Shown here piece by piece: positions 24,741 through 36,176 of a DNA stretch of 64,000 nucleotides (position 1 is the first letter of the stretch; each line of letters opens with the position of its first letter). The translations under genes and the position numbers were made by a program. A model generated the notes under the pieces. It saw only the letters and a program-made list of their open reading frames with translations. It made no database searches and was not told where the DNA came from. Source of the stretch: Pseudoips prasinana (taxonomy: Eukaryota; Arthropoda; Insecta; Lepidoptera; Nolidae). Location: the NCBI GenBank assembly GCA_951640165.1, contig OX621259.1, forward strand, positions 1,922,001 to 1,986,000, read 5' to 3'.

Positions 24741-25340
24741 CTGACAAAAAGCACAAATAATAAAGTGGATATATTTTCTCTGACTTTCTTAACGTACAGG
24801 CAATCTTGAGTAATATCAGGACGGTTGCTAAATAATTATTAATTAAATTAATTTTTGTTTCCTGGCTGAAACTAGCCGGCTTATACTTTAACTAGGTATT
24901 GTTGTAGAATGTCATCAATGCCATGCATACCTATAAGTTGGGTAGTTACTACGTAAGGCGATGAGCCTACGAGAAATACCGCCTAACTTCTAATAATCCT
25001 AGCTCAAAATTTGACGCCACTATCGAAATCGACGCCGAATTTATGCATAACCCCTTGTTAAATCATGCAACATTAATCTTCTCAAGTTGGTATGAGTTTC
25101 TGTCGTAGAATTAATTTCACTAATTGAATGAAGTGAAATTTAGTCCGCACTCATTTCAATATACACCGAAATCATTCATTATTTTCAACAAGATACATGA
25201 TCAAGTGTCGAGATCTCATTCCACGCGAGTTCAGCGGATCCATTACATTAGCGTCACAGTATATTCAGTTTTCACCCAGTAACTCAAGTTGGCCACTTAT
25301 TCATTTTATTAAAAAAATATAAACTACCTTATCCTAATAA
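24740..25340. other. no recognisable feature
   Basis: I see only short frames and no repeat I can name. Confidence 0.5.
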
Positions 25341-25425
25341 CACTTTTTGTTGGGCTGGCTTTGAATTTGAACAAAGGACCTCTTTATCTGCGGTTTGACA
25401 CGCTACCGCTAGAATTTATTGCTAT
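25340..25425 (-). mobile_element. SINE fragment, tRNA-like part
   Basis: Matches the tRNA-like end of the element at 62046-62390 (ggacctc-ttatctgcggt, ctaccgctaga), in the same orientation, with several changes. Confidence 0.5.
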
Positions 25426-25429
25426 TGAA

Positions 25430-26005
25430 ATGTTATATACAGTCAGGGCCACTAACTACTAGACCAGCAAGCTAGTCAAAAAGAAAGAAAATGTATTTTA
25501 TTGAATATATATTTCATTTAATATTCATCATTTAAATATATTATGGTGCTCAATAATTTCGGACAATTAATTTTGTCAGATGTTATTTTTGAAAGATATC
25601 ACATACTCGTATATGAATCACAAAGTGTTCGAAGTGATATGTACATAAACTTTCTACTTAACTTTAGATATAAAATTTTCAGGAGTTATGGTGAAAGTTG
25701 CTCGGTATCTTGTGTTGGCACAAGCACATAAAAATCTTATTTTCTATTCTGTTTATATATGTTATAGTTATATAAATGCAGTTAGTGTATAGTTCGTGAT
25801 CAAAATATTTTTTCTTCTTGACATTCTTTACTGTGACATAAAATAATAGTAGATTATTGAATGAATGCACGAGCTTTATGTTCGTGCCTGAGCGCAAGCG
25901 CAGTCAGTAAATTAACGTGAGTGCTTTAATTACTCACTTTAGCTAGGTGCATAATCTACTTTTCTTTCAACTACTAATCTACCTAAAGCGATAAAATATA
26001 ATATC
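25430..26005. other. AT-rich stretch without recognisable genes
   Basis: Short frames at 25543-25731 (+) and 25679-25897 (-) show no known motif and have the composition expected of AT-rich noncoding DNA. Confidence 0.5.
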
Positions 26006-26009
26006 TACT

Positions 26010-26300
26010 TAATTTAAAGTCACCGACATAGCCCGATGAATTGCAAAACTGAAGTGGCAGTGGGCGGGGCACATAGCTCGTAGAACCGGCGGCCGTTGGG
26101 GCAGAAAGGTTCTTGAGTGACGACCACGAACCAGAAGACGCAGCGTGGGCAGGCCCCCTACAAGATGGACCGAGGGTCTTGTGCGGGTCGCTAGAAACTG
26201 CTGGATGCGAATAGCGCAAGACCGGCAATTGTGGAGATCTTTGGGGGAGGCCTTTGTCCAGCTGCGGACGTCTTTTGGCTGATATGATGATGATGAATAT
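26010..26300 (+). pseudogene. RTE-type LINE 3' end
   Basis: Plus-strand translation in shifting frames gives the tail found on many lepidopteran RTE elements: a WAGHIA-like block, an R(T)GR block, then GRVLC, AGS-like and LGEAFVQLRTSFG near 26240-26280. It ends in an atgatgatgatga tail. The same tail occurs at 59455-59710 and 51430-51600 on the minus strand. Frameshifts show that it is dead. It is heavily 5'-truncated. Confidence 0.75.
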
Positions 26301-26740
26301 TTAATTTTTTCCGCTCTTTTATGAAAATATAAGAATGACCGGAAAGAAACCGACCAAAAACAGTTTGAAATTCAATACGAATGAATCGGACTCTTTTACG
26401 AGTAAACTTGATCACTTCTTATCTTATTTAATTTTAGTAAAAAATAGTACCTTTTCCCCTTTCTTAATTAGTAGTATTAATTAAAAAGGAAAGAAACCAG
26501 TCAAAGACAAAACTTAAACAACAGTAACGACAAATCTTCGATCTTTTAAAACTTTCGCAATTTATTCTCTTTATTCGAGATTCGTGTTTGACGAGTTTAA
26601 TGATATTTGTTTGATGTAAGAACAAAATGTACCTGGAGTCGTGGCAAGAGAGTTGTATGTGATGCTGTATCAGGTATATGTTTTGTATTCGATCTCTGGC
26701 AGTAACAGTCTGGTGGTATACAACGTGCGCCTATTTAATT
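26300..26740. other. no recognisable feature
   Basis: AT-rich, with short frames only. Nothing identifiable. Confidence 0.5.
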
Positions 26741-26744
26741 TGAC

Positions 26745-26935
26745 CTGTTGGCCTAATGTTCAGTGATCCGGACTGCTTAGCTAGATGCTGTGCTTTCGAT
26801 CCCCACCCAGGACAAATCTTTATGTGATGAACACGATTATAAGTTCCGCGTTTAATATGAATTGTATTTAGAAATATATAACTTTGTTTATCAGTTGTCT
26901 AGTCTCTGCCTACTTTGGGATCAGATGTGTTAGTT
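26745..26935 (+). mobile_element. tRNA-derived SINE, degenerate
   Basis: A B-box-like segment (ctttcgatccccaccc) sits at about 26803. It is followed by caggacaaatctttatg, gaacacgattataag and a tail with ttatcagttgtctag and tttgggatcagatg. These are the head-to-tail blocks of a common moth SINE type. Confidence 0.65.
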
Positions 26936-27167
26936 GTTCCAAGTAAAAAAAGAAAGTTAGTTATTCCATTTATATTTGTGGGTTGAATTGTTTTGCGTCC
27001 ATACACTTCAAATCTACGAACCCAAACGAGACCCTTGGGTAGACCTAAATTGTAGCAAACTTTGAGTGACGTAGACTATTCAATGGTTATTTTCGCTCTA
27101 TAAGCAGTTCAACTGGGGAAGTACCTCCATCTCGCAGAATACACTCAAGGTTATATCATTATTTATT

Positions 27168-27300
27168 ATCATCATGTCAGCCAAAGGACGTCCACTGCTG
27201 GAACCAAGAATGCTTCCTCAAAGAATAGAGGGATATGCCATAATCGCCACGCTTGGCAGACGGGATGGCGATCGCAGTTTGATGAGGCCTAATCGTAATA
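27168..27300 (-). mobile_element. RTE/SINE-type 3' tail fragment
   Basis: Begins with tatcatcatgtcagccaaaggacgtccactgctgg, the reverse complement of the RTE tail seen at 26240-26290. It is followed by a cgccacgcttggcag segment that I recognise as dispersed in moth genomes. Confidence 0.6.
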
Positions 27301-27317
27301 CTCCAAATTAATTTTCG

Positions 27318-27410
27318 ACCCTATGACTAGCTTTCCCAACCTTTTGCAACCTCCCTAAAGAGGCTTCGCGACCCTCCAAAAGACCCACAGGTTGAAAAAT
27401 ACTGTCTTAG
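27318..27410. repeat. dispersed repeat shared with 50655-50735
   Basis: The segments actagctttccc, ccttttgcaac, aaagaggcttcgcg and acaggttgaaaaatactg have close counterparts in the same order at about 50660-50735. Confidence 0.6.
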
Positions 27411-27419
27411 AGGATAACT

Positions 27420-28060
27420 CAGTTACCGTCATTAGATAAAAAACCATGTGTTTAATATCTTTTCAGTCCTAGTAATGATTAGATTTTAGATTCATTCTGG
27501 AAGCGCTTCTGTATTAATATGTCATCATTTTACAATGAAATAAAAATTTGGTACTTTGTATAAAACTCCCTTTGATCCCTGTAACAAAAACAATCTTATG
27601 ATCAAAAAAAATATTAGCTCAATGTCCACAAGCGAGTTTTAATTAAAATATCTTTGTACAAAGACGAAAAGGAAATTACTCTTTTTAATAAAGCTGAGAT
27701 CATTCGACGAATTGAGATCGCTGCGACTGAGCTACGTGTTTAATATGGGGAGAATAAATTAACGAGTGCTGACGAACGTTTGCAGCTTACATTAGCCTAC
27801 TAACATTACGAGTCGTACATTTATTGTGTCGTAAAGAGCACAGATGCAGAAATATTTAGGCTTTATTTCGTTACCTTTTTATGAGCAGATTGTTTTACAA
27901 TATAAAGGTAAGTATATTTCTTTATTATTAATGTTGTAGAAAGTTCTCCCAGAGTAAGTAGCAAGTAACTTCCATCGAGTCTATATCGAGCTTATTAATC
28001 TTTTGTGAATTTTAATATCAATCTTTTGTGACCTTCGCATTTTGTGTGTTAATTACTTAC
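27420..28060. other. no recognisable feature
   Basis: AT-rich, with no motif, repeat or open frame that I can identify. Confidence 0.5.
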
Positions 28061-28065
28061 TTATC

Positions 28066-28300
28066 GTATGGGCAGTGATTACCCTAGTGTCAGAGTTGTT
28101 CAAGCCGCCCAGAGGCCTCTGACATGTCTTAACGATTGTTTTCGAACGTTCGACGTGCCTTCCGAAGCAAGGAGACGCTCAGTAATTAAACCACTTTGGC
28201 GGTCACTCATCTATGGACTGACCGCGTGCCTAGTTGCTTAACCTCGCGGATAACTTACGGACCGATGAGAGCATCTAGCTATGAGCGCCTCTATTATTTT
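28066..28300 (+). repeat. GGGCAGTGGTTACCCTAG family, copy 1
   Basis: Opens with tatgggcagtgattaccc, then cagagttgttcaagc, a cgtgccttccgaagcaagg block, aattaaaccactttgg and actgaccgcg. The same block order occurs at 44425-44625 and, shorter, at 34452-34565. A small piece is at 32955-33015. Probably a short non-autonomous element, but I cannot define its ends or class. Confidence 0.7.
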
Positions 28301-28599
28301 ATTTTGTATGTTCATCCTTTGTGTGTATTATGTAGTAATTAAGGACTATGGGGCTCATTATAGCACAGGTCTAAATATTAATGGTTTTTTGGATGCTATT
28401 GTCTATTTTTTGTAAATCATAAATAAACAAAATTGTAGGGTTTGTTATCATCCGTTCATTCGTAAAATCTTTAGCTCTCCTCTTCAACATTCTGCTGTGT
28501 TAACTTTGTCTGATTGATTATAATCTGCAGCACAAACACTCGCACCAACAAGATAAATCACGTTCTGAAATACATAATTTAAAGGAAAATATTATGATT

Positions 28600-28765
28600 G
28601 AAATATAATAATAATATTATTATCTAGGGACAATGTCACACAGATCATCCTAGTCCCAAACTAAGCAAAGCTTGTACTATGGGTACCAGGCGACCATATA
28701 CATACTTATATAGATAGATAAATACTTCAACACATAGAAAACATCCATGACTCAGAAACAAATAT
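28600..28765 (-). mobile_element. SINE tail, minus strand (family B)
   Basis: Reverse complement of the 3' two-thirds of the SINE at 52178-52440: gggacaatgtcacacag, aagcttgtactatggg, tatacttatatag and catccatgactcag. The tRNA-like head is missing, so this is a partial copy. Confidence 0.75.
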
Positions 28766-28834
28766 AATATATAATTATTTATTCATTATCATTGTCGCGT
28801 ATAAATGTATTGTCCTTTTTGCGTGTTGAAATAA

Positions 28835-29222
28835 TAATAATATCATTCACACACGGCCACCTGATCTCAAACTAAGCAGAGCTTGTACTATGGGAACCAG
28901 ATATTTTTATTTATTTTTATTTATTTATTAACCAACTTACATTAACGGTTAGACCAAACATATAAGTTATAGGTTACATATTAAGCAAATGTTACTAACA
29001 TTTACAACTTATAATTAATAGTTACATTTTTATTAGTTATATTTAAGTATATATAACTGATATACTACATTTCTTTTGTAAATACATGATTATATAGATA
29101 ATTACACCCAGACTCTGATAAACAGACAGGTTCATGCACACAAATATTTGTCCTGGGTGGGAGTCGAACACACCACCTGTGGCGTGAAAGGCAAGCATTT
29201 ACCAACCACGACAACCGATCCG
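28835..29222 (-). mobile_element. tRNA-derived SINE (family A) with a nested insertion
   Basis: The SINE tail (cattcacacacggccacc to actatgggaaccagat, about 28840-28903) and its body and head (about 29055-29222, including the B-box complement gtcgaac) are split by about 150 bp of foreign DNA. That DNA starts with a (ttttatttatt)n run, a typical complement of a LINE tail. Intact minus-strand relatives at 48165-48405 and 51660-51860 lack it. Confidence 0.75.
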
Positions 29223-29229
29223 TGATAGA

Positions 29230-29880
29230 TTAAGCCATAGCCTTCAAATCCTTACGAATTTTATTTGATGGCTTCTCAAATAAAATTTGAAACGTTATTC
29301 CATAGAATAGTTTTGTTTACATGCTGAACTTTAAACCCACGTCTCGTCGCCAGCTAAGCGGTGTTTCATAAAAATGAGGTCGTGCGAAGTTTGGAAAACC
29401 GTGAATAGTGCTTTTGGTGTTCCGTTTTGAGAAAATTGAATACAAATACAAAACTTTTTATTGTGGTCCATAGGTCAAAAGTTGTTACAGTCACAAATAT
29501 ATATTATGTTTAGCTATGTCCAGCCATTTAGGCGTACAATATTTATTTAATTAATTACAGTCAGTTATACAATTACTTTAATACAATTATTTTTATCAGA
29601 TATACATTATGTTAAAACAATTTAATACGTGTCATTTTATTATTTAATCACCAAAAATTATTTCTTATTTTTATGTCAAGTACATTAATTATTATCTTAG
29701 TTATGATACATATTTTACTTTGCAGAGTCATTCTTAGGCGTTATTGAATTTATCTATGAAGAAATAGTTCGTTGTATAATACGATTTGTGAACCAAAAAA
29801 TCATGAAGGTTCTCTTTTGCACCTGATTGACCTTGGGATGTTATTGTATATACGCAAGGCAACGCAAAAAACACTTTCAT
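29230..29880. other. AT-rich DNA with a possible LINE-tail trace
   Basis: 29440-29560 (acaaatacaaaactttttattg followed by gtccagccatttaggcgtac) looks like a reversed LINE tail, but I cannot tie it to a coding region. Confidence 0.35.
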
Positions 29881-29884
29881 GGAG

Positions 29885-30190
29885 TAAGTGTAATCAATCA
29901 ATCAATCATTTATTTGGATGAATATGGTAAATACAAATTACAGAACTTAAAAAAAAAATTATAGGAACAACATATTCTGCCAATATTTGGCGTACAAAAT
30001 TAAATTTAATAATAGTTACAGTAATATAATTAATAAACTTCTTTATATCCTTTATATTATTACTGTGAAAACGCCATGTTTTTCGCAATATTTTTAGCGA
30101 TTTCTCAAAAGAAAATTCGTTTGAAACGTAAAGCTTCAAGCAAACTCTTTGGTCCACAATTATTACTATCGTTAAAATCGAGAACAAAAG
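29885..30190 (-). mobile_element. probable LINE 3' end, minus strand
   Basis: An (aatc)n run at 29892-29909 leads into atttatttggatgaatatgg, which is how reversed tails of some insect LINEs read. The 93-codon minus-strand frame behind it (30187-29906) has no clear RT motif, so the coding part is absent or decayed. Confidence 0.4.
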
Positions 30191-30199
30191 TGTTACAAA

Positions 30200-32950
30200 T
30201 AAAACTGAAATTATGGGTTCTGCTCAAATTCCACGCGGTAAATTAATACAGTGCCGAAATCTCTCCTTTTTAAGACTAGAAAGATATCTGGTAAGCGATA
30301 TTTTATATGATTTTTTTATACCTTTTACACACAGGGACTCAACAACAAAATAAATAATTCACAAAACTAAAACTTGATTTAATATTTGAGTGTAATGTTA
30401 TTGAATGGCAATATTTCTTTTGTACCCGACTTTTTAGTCATATTTTAGTCCGTACCGTAGCAGTAGAAAGGTAATGTGTTAAAAACTTTGAATAAGTAGC
30501 TACGGTTAAATGTTTTCATGTTCAATGTATTGGAACATTAGCCACAAATGTTGCCAACATTATGACATGAAAATTAATGAGAAAATTATGCATTCCCACT
30601 CATTTTGAAAAATAACTGCTACATGTACCCATGTAGCATATGTTATAATATGCATCGTAAAAGTTGAATAGTGTTTAGGTACTTTATCATTTTTAGCATC
30701 TAGTATGTCTCTAACATGTATTAACATCTATTGTCTAATGACTACTATCGGCGCAAACAATTTGACGTGCACTGCGAAAGACAAGAGAGGATAGTTTAGT
30801 TTTTACTAAGCGACATAAAGACATTTTTTTTGCAAATAATTCCTTTTTGATATGGTTGAGTGACATGATGAGTTTTTAAATTCAATTACGCCTCTTTTCA
30901 AAAATTATGCAAATATGTTTAAATATCACTGCAATGCCGTAAGCAATATCTACAAGGATTGTTACAATTAGTAGGAGCTGAGATATACTTCGTACCAGAC
31001 CACCGGGCTGCACCGTAATTCTTTTTTGCCATTGTGATTTCGTACGATAATGGTATCGCCATAATAATATTTGCATTTGAACATTCAACTTCAGTAAAAT
31101 GTATATTGTGTAAGAACTAATAATGTTTAATGGTTTGGCATTATGTAAATCATTATTTATACCATCACTACAGAAATAAATACCAAGTTGCAATAAAATT
31201 TATAGATTTTATTTATTTCACGTTTATATATTTATTTTTTTAGCAATGATAAATAAGACTTCTTACTTTACTATTCACATTCACTCAATTAATTTACTTA
31301 ATTTAAACGACTTGAAATAATAAAGAGGTTAATTGGACTGTATTTTGTTTTATTGATAAATGACACACATCGCAAGTGCTTGGGAACCGAACTTAAAAAT
31401 ATTAATTATAATTTATTTGGTACCATACAAATTTTCATATTTTAACTTCAGCGATTATTAAAAAAAACTGTTGCTCAGTATCAAAGCTTGTTATTTTTAC
31501 CTGTCTTTTGAGTGGCTTGAAACACGGGTAGTAGTATAACCGTCCGGTAAAATGCGGGTATTATACTACTACCTACATATATAATTATTGATAACTTCGG
31601 ATGCGCGCCATTGGTAGTAGTTTGCTCATATTACGTGGAGAATTACGAGATCGCGCAGGCTTCGATTTGTTTTTCCCTTAGAGGTTTTACTTTATAATTA
31701 AATAATAACTGTAATTGATTTATATTCTTTATTAGTACGTTTGGTGGATAAATTTGAGATGCGATAGACGCGTTTTATTGTGTTTCGGAGTTACTCGTAT
31801 AATTAGTGATTTAAACAAATTGACTTTGTGACGAAACGTGGTGTGGAGTACCTACCTGCTGTAACATAGCTTCCGGTGCCTGGATGGGGCTGGATTTGGT
31901 TATCATATCTATGCATGTAGCAGATATATGGTATAAATGGCCATTATATATTAGATATATGTATTGATACGCTAAAGAAGACTTGGATTTAAGACTCGTG
32001 TAAAACGTTATTTTCTTTAGGTTTATATGTTTTTATTTTGTTATTCCGTACATTAATTTAGGTGTTTCAAAACGGACACAAGGTTATTCGTTTAGAAAAT
32101 AACAACAGTTATAAAAAAGCTAGCACCCGACTACAATTTTTCTTTACAAACACCTCGTTCGATATCTTATTTGAATATTATCCAAGCACGAACATTTTCA
32201 ATGCACTCATATTGCAAATAAAATCGATGTCGGTCCACAAACTATGGAAATCACATTACATAGTCACAAGAAAAACATACAGTTACTATCTTTTAAAGTC
32301 TTTGTGAATTATTATTGTTATCAGGAAGAGGCCAGTCTGGTAGTTAATCGTTAAATAAATGATTTTAAATATTAAGATTGTTAAATTTTACCACAATATT
32401 GAATATTTTAGAGCCACTCAGCCGTTTTCTCGTACTCAGATATCGCACAATGTTGCTGGTGGACTTTATTAAGAAAAAGGTATGTCTCCCCATAAAAGTT
32501 TATGAAAGCTCGTGTCTAATATTTGCAATACGAGAGTCGAATAATAACTCATTTCAGTATAAACCATGCGGTTGGTACAAAACGGTTATGAGAATGAGCT
32601 CTAGTATCCAAAACTTCAATTATTAAGGAGTAAGCGTCAATAGTCGCTATTTGCACAGACACTTCGTAGAGCGTAGTTACCGCAATACGAATGGAAACAA
32701 TATTCATGACAAGAGGATAAAACCTTTGTCGTGCGAAGTAGTGAAAAGTAATTCTAACAAATGAACTTGTAAGCATTGTTATTCGGATTCAATAGGCGAC
32801 TGACTAGATTCGGCAGTGACACTCGGGCTGGAGCGATTTGCGTGTGATGTGAATACAAACACTTTGCCTCTCCGACTTGAGGGCAGAGGTATGTAGGTAT
32901 TCATTAAAGATCTGACTAAGCTGTTTTTTCTTTTTGGTTTTCTATTTTTC
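30200..32950. other. long AT-rich stretch without recognisable genes
   Basis: Several frames of 60-103 codons exist (for example 31193-30882 minus, 32062-32307 plus). None shows a domain, signal or codon pattern that I would trust. A hairpin at 31527-31573 is listed separately. I see no splice-flanked exon that I can support. Confidence 0.5.
31527..31573. repeat. 13-bp inverted repeat
   Basis: Arms 31527-31539 and 31561-31573 (ggtagtagtataa and its complement) flank a 21-base loop. Function unknown. Confidence 0.75.
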
Positions 32951-32954
32951 GTGT

Positions 32955-33015
32955 AAGCAGTGTTTACCTTTATGTTAAAGTTGTTCAAGCCGTCAAGTAG
33001 TGGTAGGCCGGTGAC
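32955..33015 (+). repeat. GGGCAGTGGTTACCCTAG family, fragment
   Basis: gcagtgtttacctttatg, then aagttgttcaagccgtc, match the first blocks of copy 1. Confidence 0.5.
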
Positions 33016-33019
33016 AAAG

Positions 33020-34020
33020 TGAAATAATGTAATAATGAAATTTATTCAGCACTTTGGTATTAACATACACTTGTACTAGTCAAGCTCACAATGCAGTATA
33101 GAAACCTAGTCAAATAGAGTATAAAAGTTACAAAAAATATTGTATTTGGCCGTTTGTGCGGTCTGTCTTATCACATATATTTTTTAGATCCTTAAATAAA
33201 CGACGAAAGACCATAATATATATTAAAAAATCCACTGGCATATGAATTACGTTTCAGTTATATATATTTTGTTCCATTTTTAGTACAAAAAAATTCCACA
33301 AAGACAAAAAGATGTAAAACACCCTTACCTGAAATATAACTACGTCTCATTTTCTTAGCTTTATTTAAAAATGAATAACTTACTATTATTCAAGCGCGGC
33401 ACTGTACTACACTACGCACTGCAAACTTTGGCAAGTCGCAAAGTAAATATTCGTCATACCGGAGTTAATTTTTAACCTGTATTCTGATTACCTAAACGCC
33501 GTGGTATGATTAACTGGAATTATTGTCACAGACAAACTTACACATTAGAGATAAGTTATCGAAAGCGATTTGGTTTGAGTTACTTGCCCATTCGTCTAAG
33601 AATCCCAGAGTGGCCATGATTTTTTCAAAGTAATGGGAATGGTTTACAGTGTTCGTGCGTTCAAGGACTATTCGTAATCTTCCCCGGTTCTAAATTCATA
33701 TATAATAGACCAAAACAATAATTCTGCTCGGATGCTTCAAGCTTAGCTATGTGGTTAGAGGGAAATACGTTCTGTCGGGCTGAGACGTCTAAGTACTGAG
33801 ATAATCGCGTATTCCAGTCCCACAACATTAAATATACATCAAGTGACTCCAGACATTAATATACAGGTTTAGTAATTGGGACAATATTAACCCACAGGTG
33901 GAATTCACTTACATTAGGTTTCGTGAATGTATCAGTAATTATATTCTGGTTAATTTGTGTGACAGTTGTATCAATCTTAATATAGTGAGTATTTTAAGAC
34001 GACCTGGTTTCTCTAGCGAT
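33020..34020. other. no recognisable feature
   Basis: AT-rich. Nothing identifiable. Confidence 0.5.
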
Positions 34021-34021
34021 T

Positions 34022-34132
34022 CAATTCGATGAGCCGGTTGGCGTGGTTAGTAGATAAAGCCATTCACGCCGCAGGTCGTTGGTTCGATTCCCATCCAGGA
34101 CAGTTGTCGGTTTGTCCTGAGTCCGGGTATAG

Positions 34133-34169
<37 letters not shown>

Positions 34170-34235
34170 TTTAGTTTGGGATCCGATGACCGTGTAGGAA
34201 TAATGTCCCATGATATTATTATTATATTGCAGGTC
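34022..34235 (+). mobile_element. tRNA-derived SINE (family A), with (TA)n
   Basis: The head gagccggttggcgtggttag and the B-box ggttcgattcccatcc are well preserved, followed by ccaggacag and gtttgtcctgagtccggg. The linker has become a (TA)n tract at about 34134-34167. The tail tttgggatccgatgaccgtg ends in an attatt run. Pol III transcription of the family is implied by the A/B-box head. Confidence 0.85.
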
Positions 34236-34451
34236 AGAGTAGAACAAGTTATTGGGATTTTTCTGCCAAAAAACAACAGTCAGTTCAATAGATTAAACAC
34301 CCCAAGATTAAGCTGTTATTTACCTGATATGTCTTCAATTTTGTCGCGATTGGGATTGGGATTCACTTTAAAACGTCGTGTTGAATAAAGGTGTGAATGT
34401 TATAAAACATGTTTATAGCAAATCTATGTCTTTTTAGATTTTTACTTTATC

Positions 34452-34565
34452 AAATGGGCAGTGGTTGCCCTAGTGTAATGACTACAACCGGGACCGAGCG
34501 TTACGTGCCCCCAAAGCACGGAGAGGCTCAGAAATAAAACAACTTTAGTAAGATAACAGCCGATA
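34452..34565 (+). repeat. GGGCAGTGGTTACCCTAG family, internally deleted copy
   Basis: gggcagtggttgccctagtg joins directly to actacaaccgggacc and gttacgtgcc, then gcacggagaggctcag and ataaaacaactttag. It lacks the central part present at 44450-44510. Confidence 0.7.
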
Positions 34566-34569
34566 AGTG

Positions 34570-35850
34570 AGAGGCCTGCTGTGTTGGGATGAAAAAAGAT
34601 TCTTCAGATTTTACAAATTGATTTTGTATAATGTATTCAGTTCCATGGGTAGAAAGCTTCAGTTACGTCCACTATTTATATTACACCTTGTATAATAGAA
34701 CCATGCCGTATGCATGTGAAAAGCAAGTGTGAGAAGCAAAATGCGTAGTACAGCGAGGTGGAATGATATGTGCTAAAGGATAAAAAAGCGTTCCGCTCCG
34801 CTCCGCTGGAGGCCGAGCCTATATAACACAGGCCCTATCTCGCACCCCTCCTATCCCCCGCGTACCTACACTCACAAACAGAACATAATACAACTCATTA
34901 AGGACTTTGCTGGTGGAGATTTTCCTTTCTCATTGCCCACGTACTCATTACAAAGATGTGAATCAACGAGCCTTGACGGAATGTTAAATATTATAGCTAG
35001 CTATAAAATTTAAGGCTCTTTATAGGTAACGTGGCTTAAGGTATGACTTTTTGGAGATCGCGAAGTTACATTAAGTGTGATTGAGCATCGAATGCGTTTT
35101 TTTAAATGATGGGCATTAATCCTCGTCTCGCTTTGTCCAATATTGTTTTATTCTGCCTAAAAACACGTTTGAACGCTGCACAGTCTCTAAGTGATGTGGA
35201 TTCCGGAGACAACCAGAAGTAATAGATTATGGCTACTTTACTAAATTAAGTTAGAAAATGATCAGTCACCATAATGTGCAAATGAGCACTTAAAGTGGGA
35301 TTCGGAGTACATCAACATGAAAACAGGACACTATTATCATATTTTGCATGATCAAAATTTTTATGGATAAAACTTATAATGCGATCCTTGTAACCAAGTA
35401 CTCGAAGGCAAAATTTAGATTGCCAACAACTCGCTACAAAAAAGCATCTAGTTATAACCAACCCTATAAAGATTTTGTTATCTAAACAAGACACTTAGTT
35501 TTTTGTATGTAATGCTTATTACATAATAGTACTGATTACGACTCTCCGTTATTCGACACCGAGGTCAATTAACTGACCTCAGTAGGTTAATGATTTAGGA
35601 ATATTAAAGTATAATATCTTATAACTTAGTTGAAAATCATGAAAAAAAATCATGACATTTAAATTATTTTTTTAAATTTATGGTAGTAATCAAAGAACAA
35701 TGGGCAAAAATGTATGGAACGTGGTACCCGCTCCAATAGTCCTCATTAATATATCATTGAATAGACATTTTGATGCAGAAAAACGTCTACCATGGCGCCT
35801 GTCCCTATTCACGTTTGGAAAGCAGTAATCTCACTATCTATACTTATTAT
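34570..35850. other. no recognisable gene
   Basis: Contains a short (cgctc)n run near 34790 and otherwise mixed AT-rich DNA. Confidence 0.5.
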
Positions 35851-35854
35851 TATA

Positions 35855-36015
35855 AAGCTTTAATCTCAGGAACTGCTAGTCCGATTTAAAAAATTCTTTC
35901 AGTGTTAGATAGCCCATTTATTGAGGAAGGCTATAAGCTATATATCATCGCTACGCTACGACTAAAAGGAGCCGAGCAGCAGGGGTGAAACCACGGGGAA
36001 CAGCTTGTGTTTTAT
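35855..36015 (+). mobile_element. Helitron-type 3'-region fragment
   Basis: The blocks ctcaggaactgctagtccg, ttctttcagtgttagatagc and tattgaggaaggctata are a widespread moth repeat that I associate with Helitron-like ends. The terminal hairpin and CTRR end are not clear here, so this is a decayed piece. Confidence 0.5.
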
Positions 36016-36176
36016 AAATGATGAAGAATTTATTACAAACTACTTATATAAGTAAAATAAAGCTAGAATAACATGATATAACACATTTAGGATTCGATTA
36101 TTAAAAGAAGTAAGAAAACAAGCATTCTTTAAATACAAAACATATATTTTATCAATAAGTGAGTAGATTTAAAACA

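Noticed and set aside
34022..34120. A real tRNA gene
   Set aside because: A- and B-box-like sequences are present, but the segment continues into a SINE body shared with other copies and does not fold as a full cloverleaf.
34047..34388. Frames with a Tyr-Ile repeat on both strands
   Set aside because: Produced by the (TA)n tract within a SINE.
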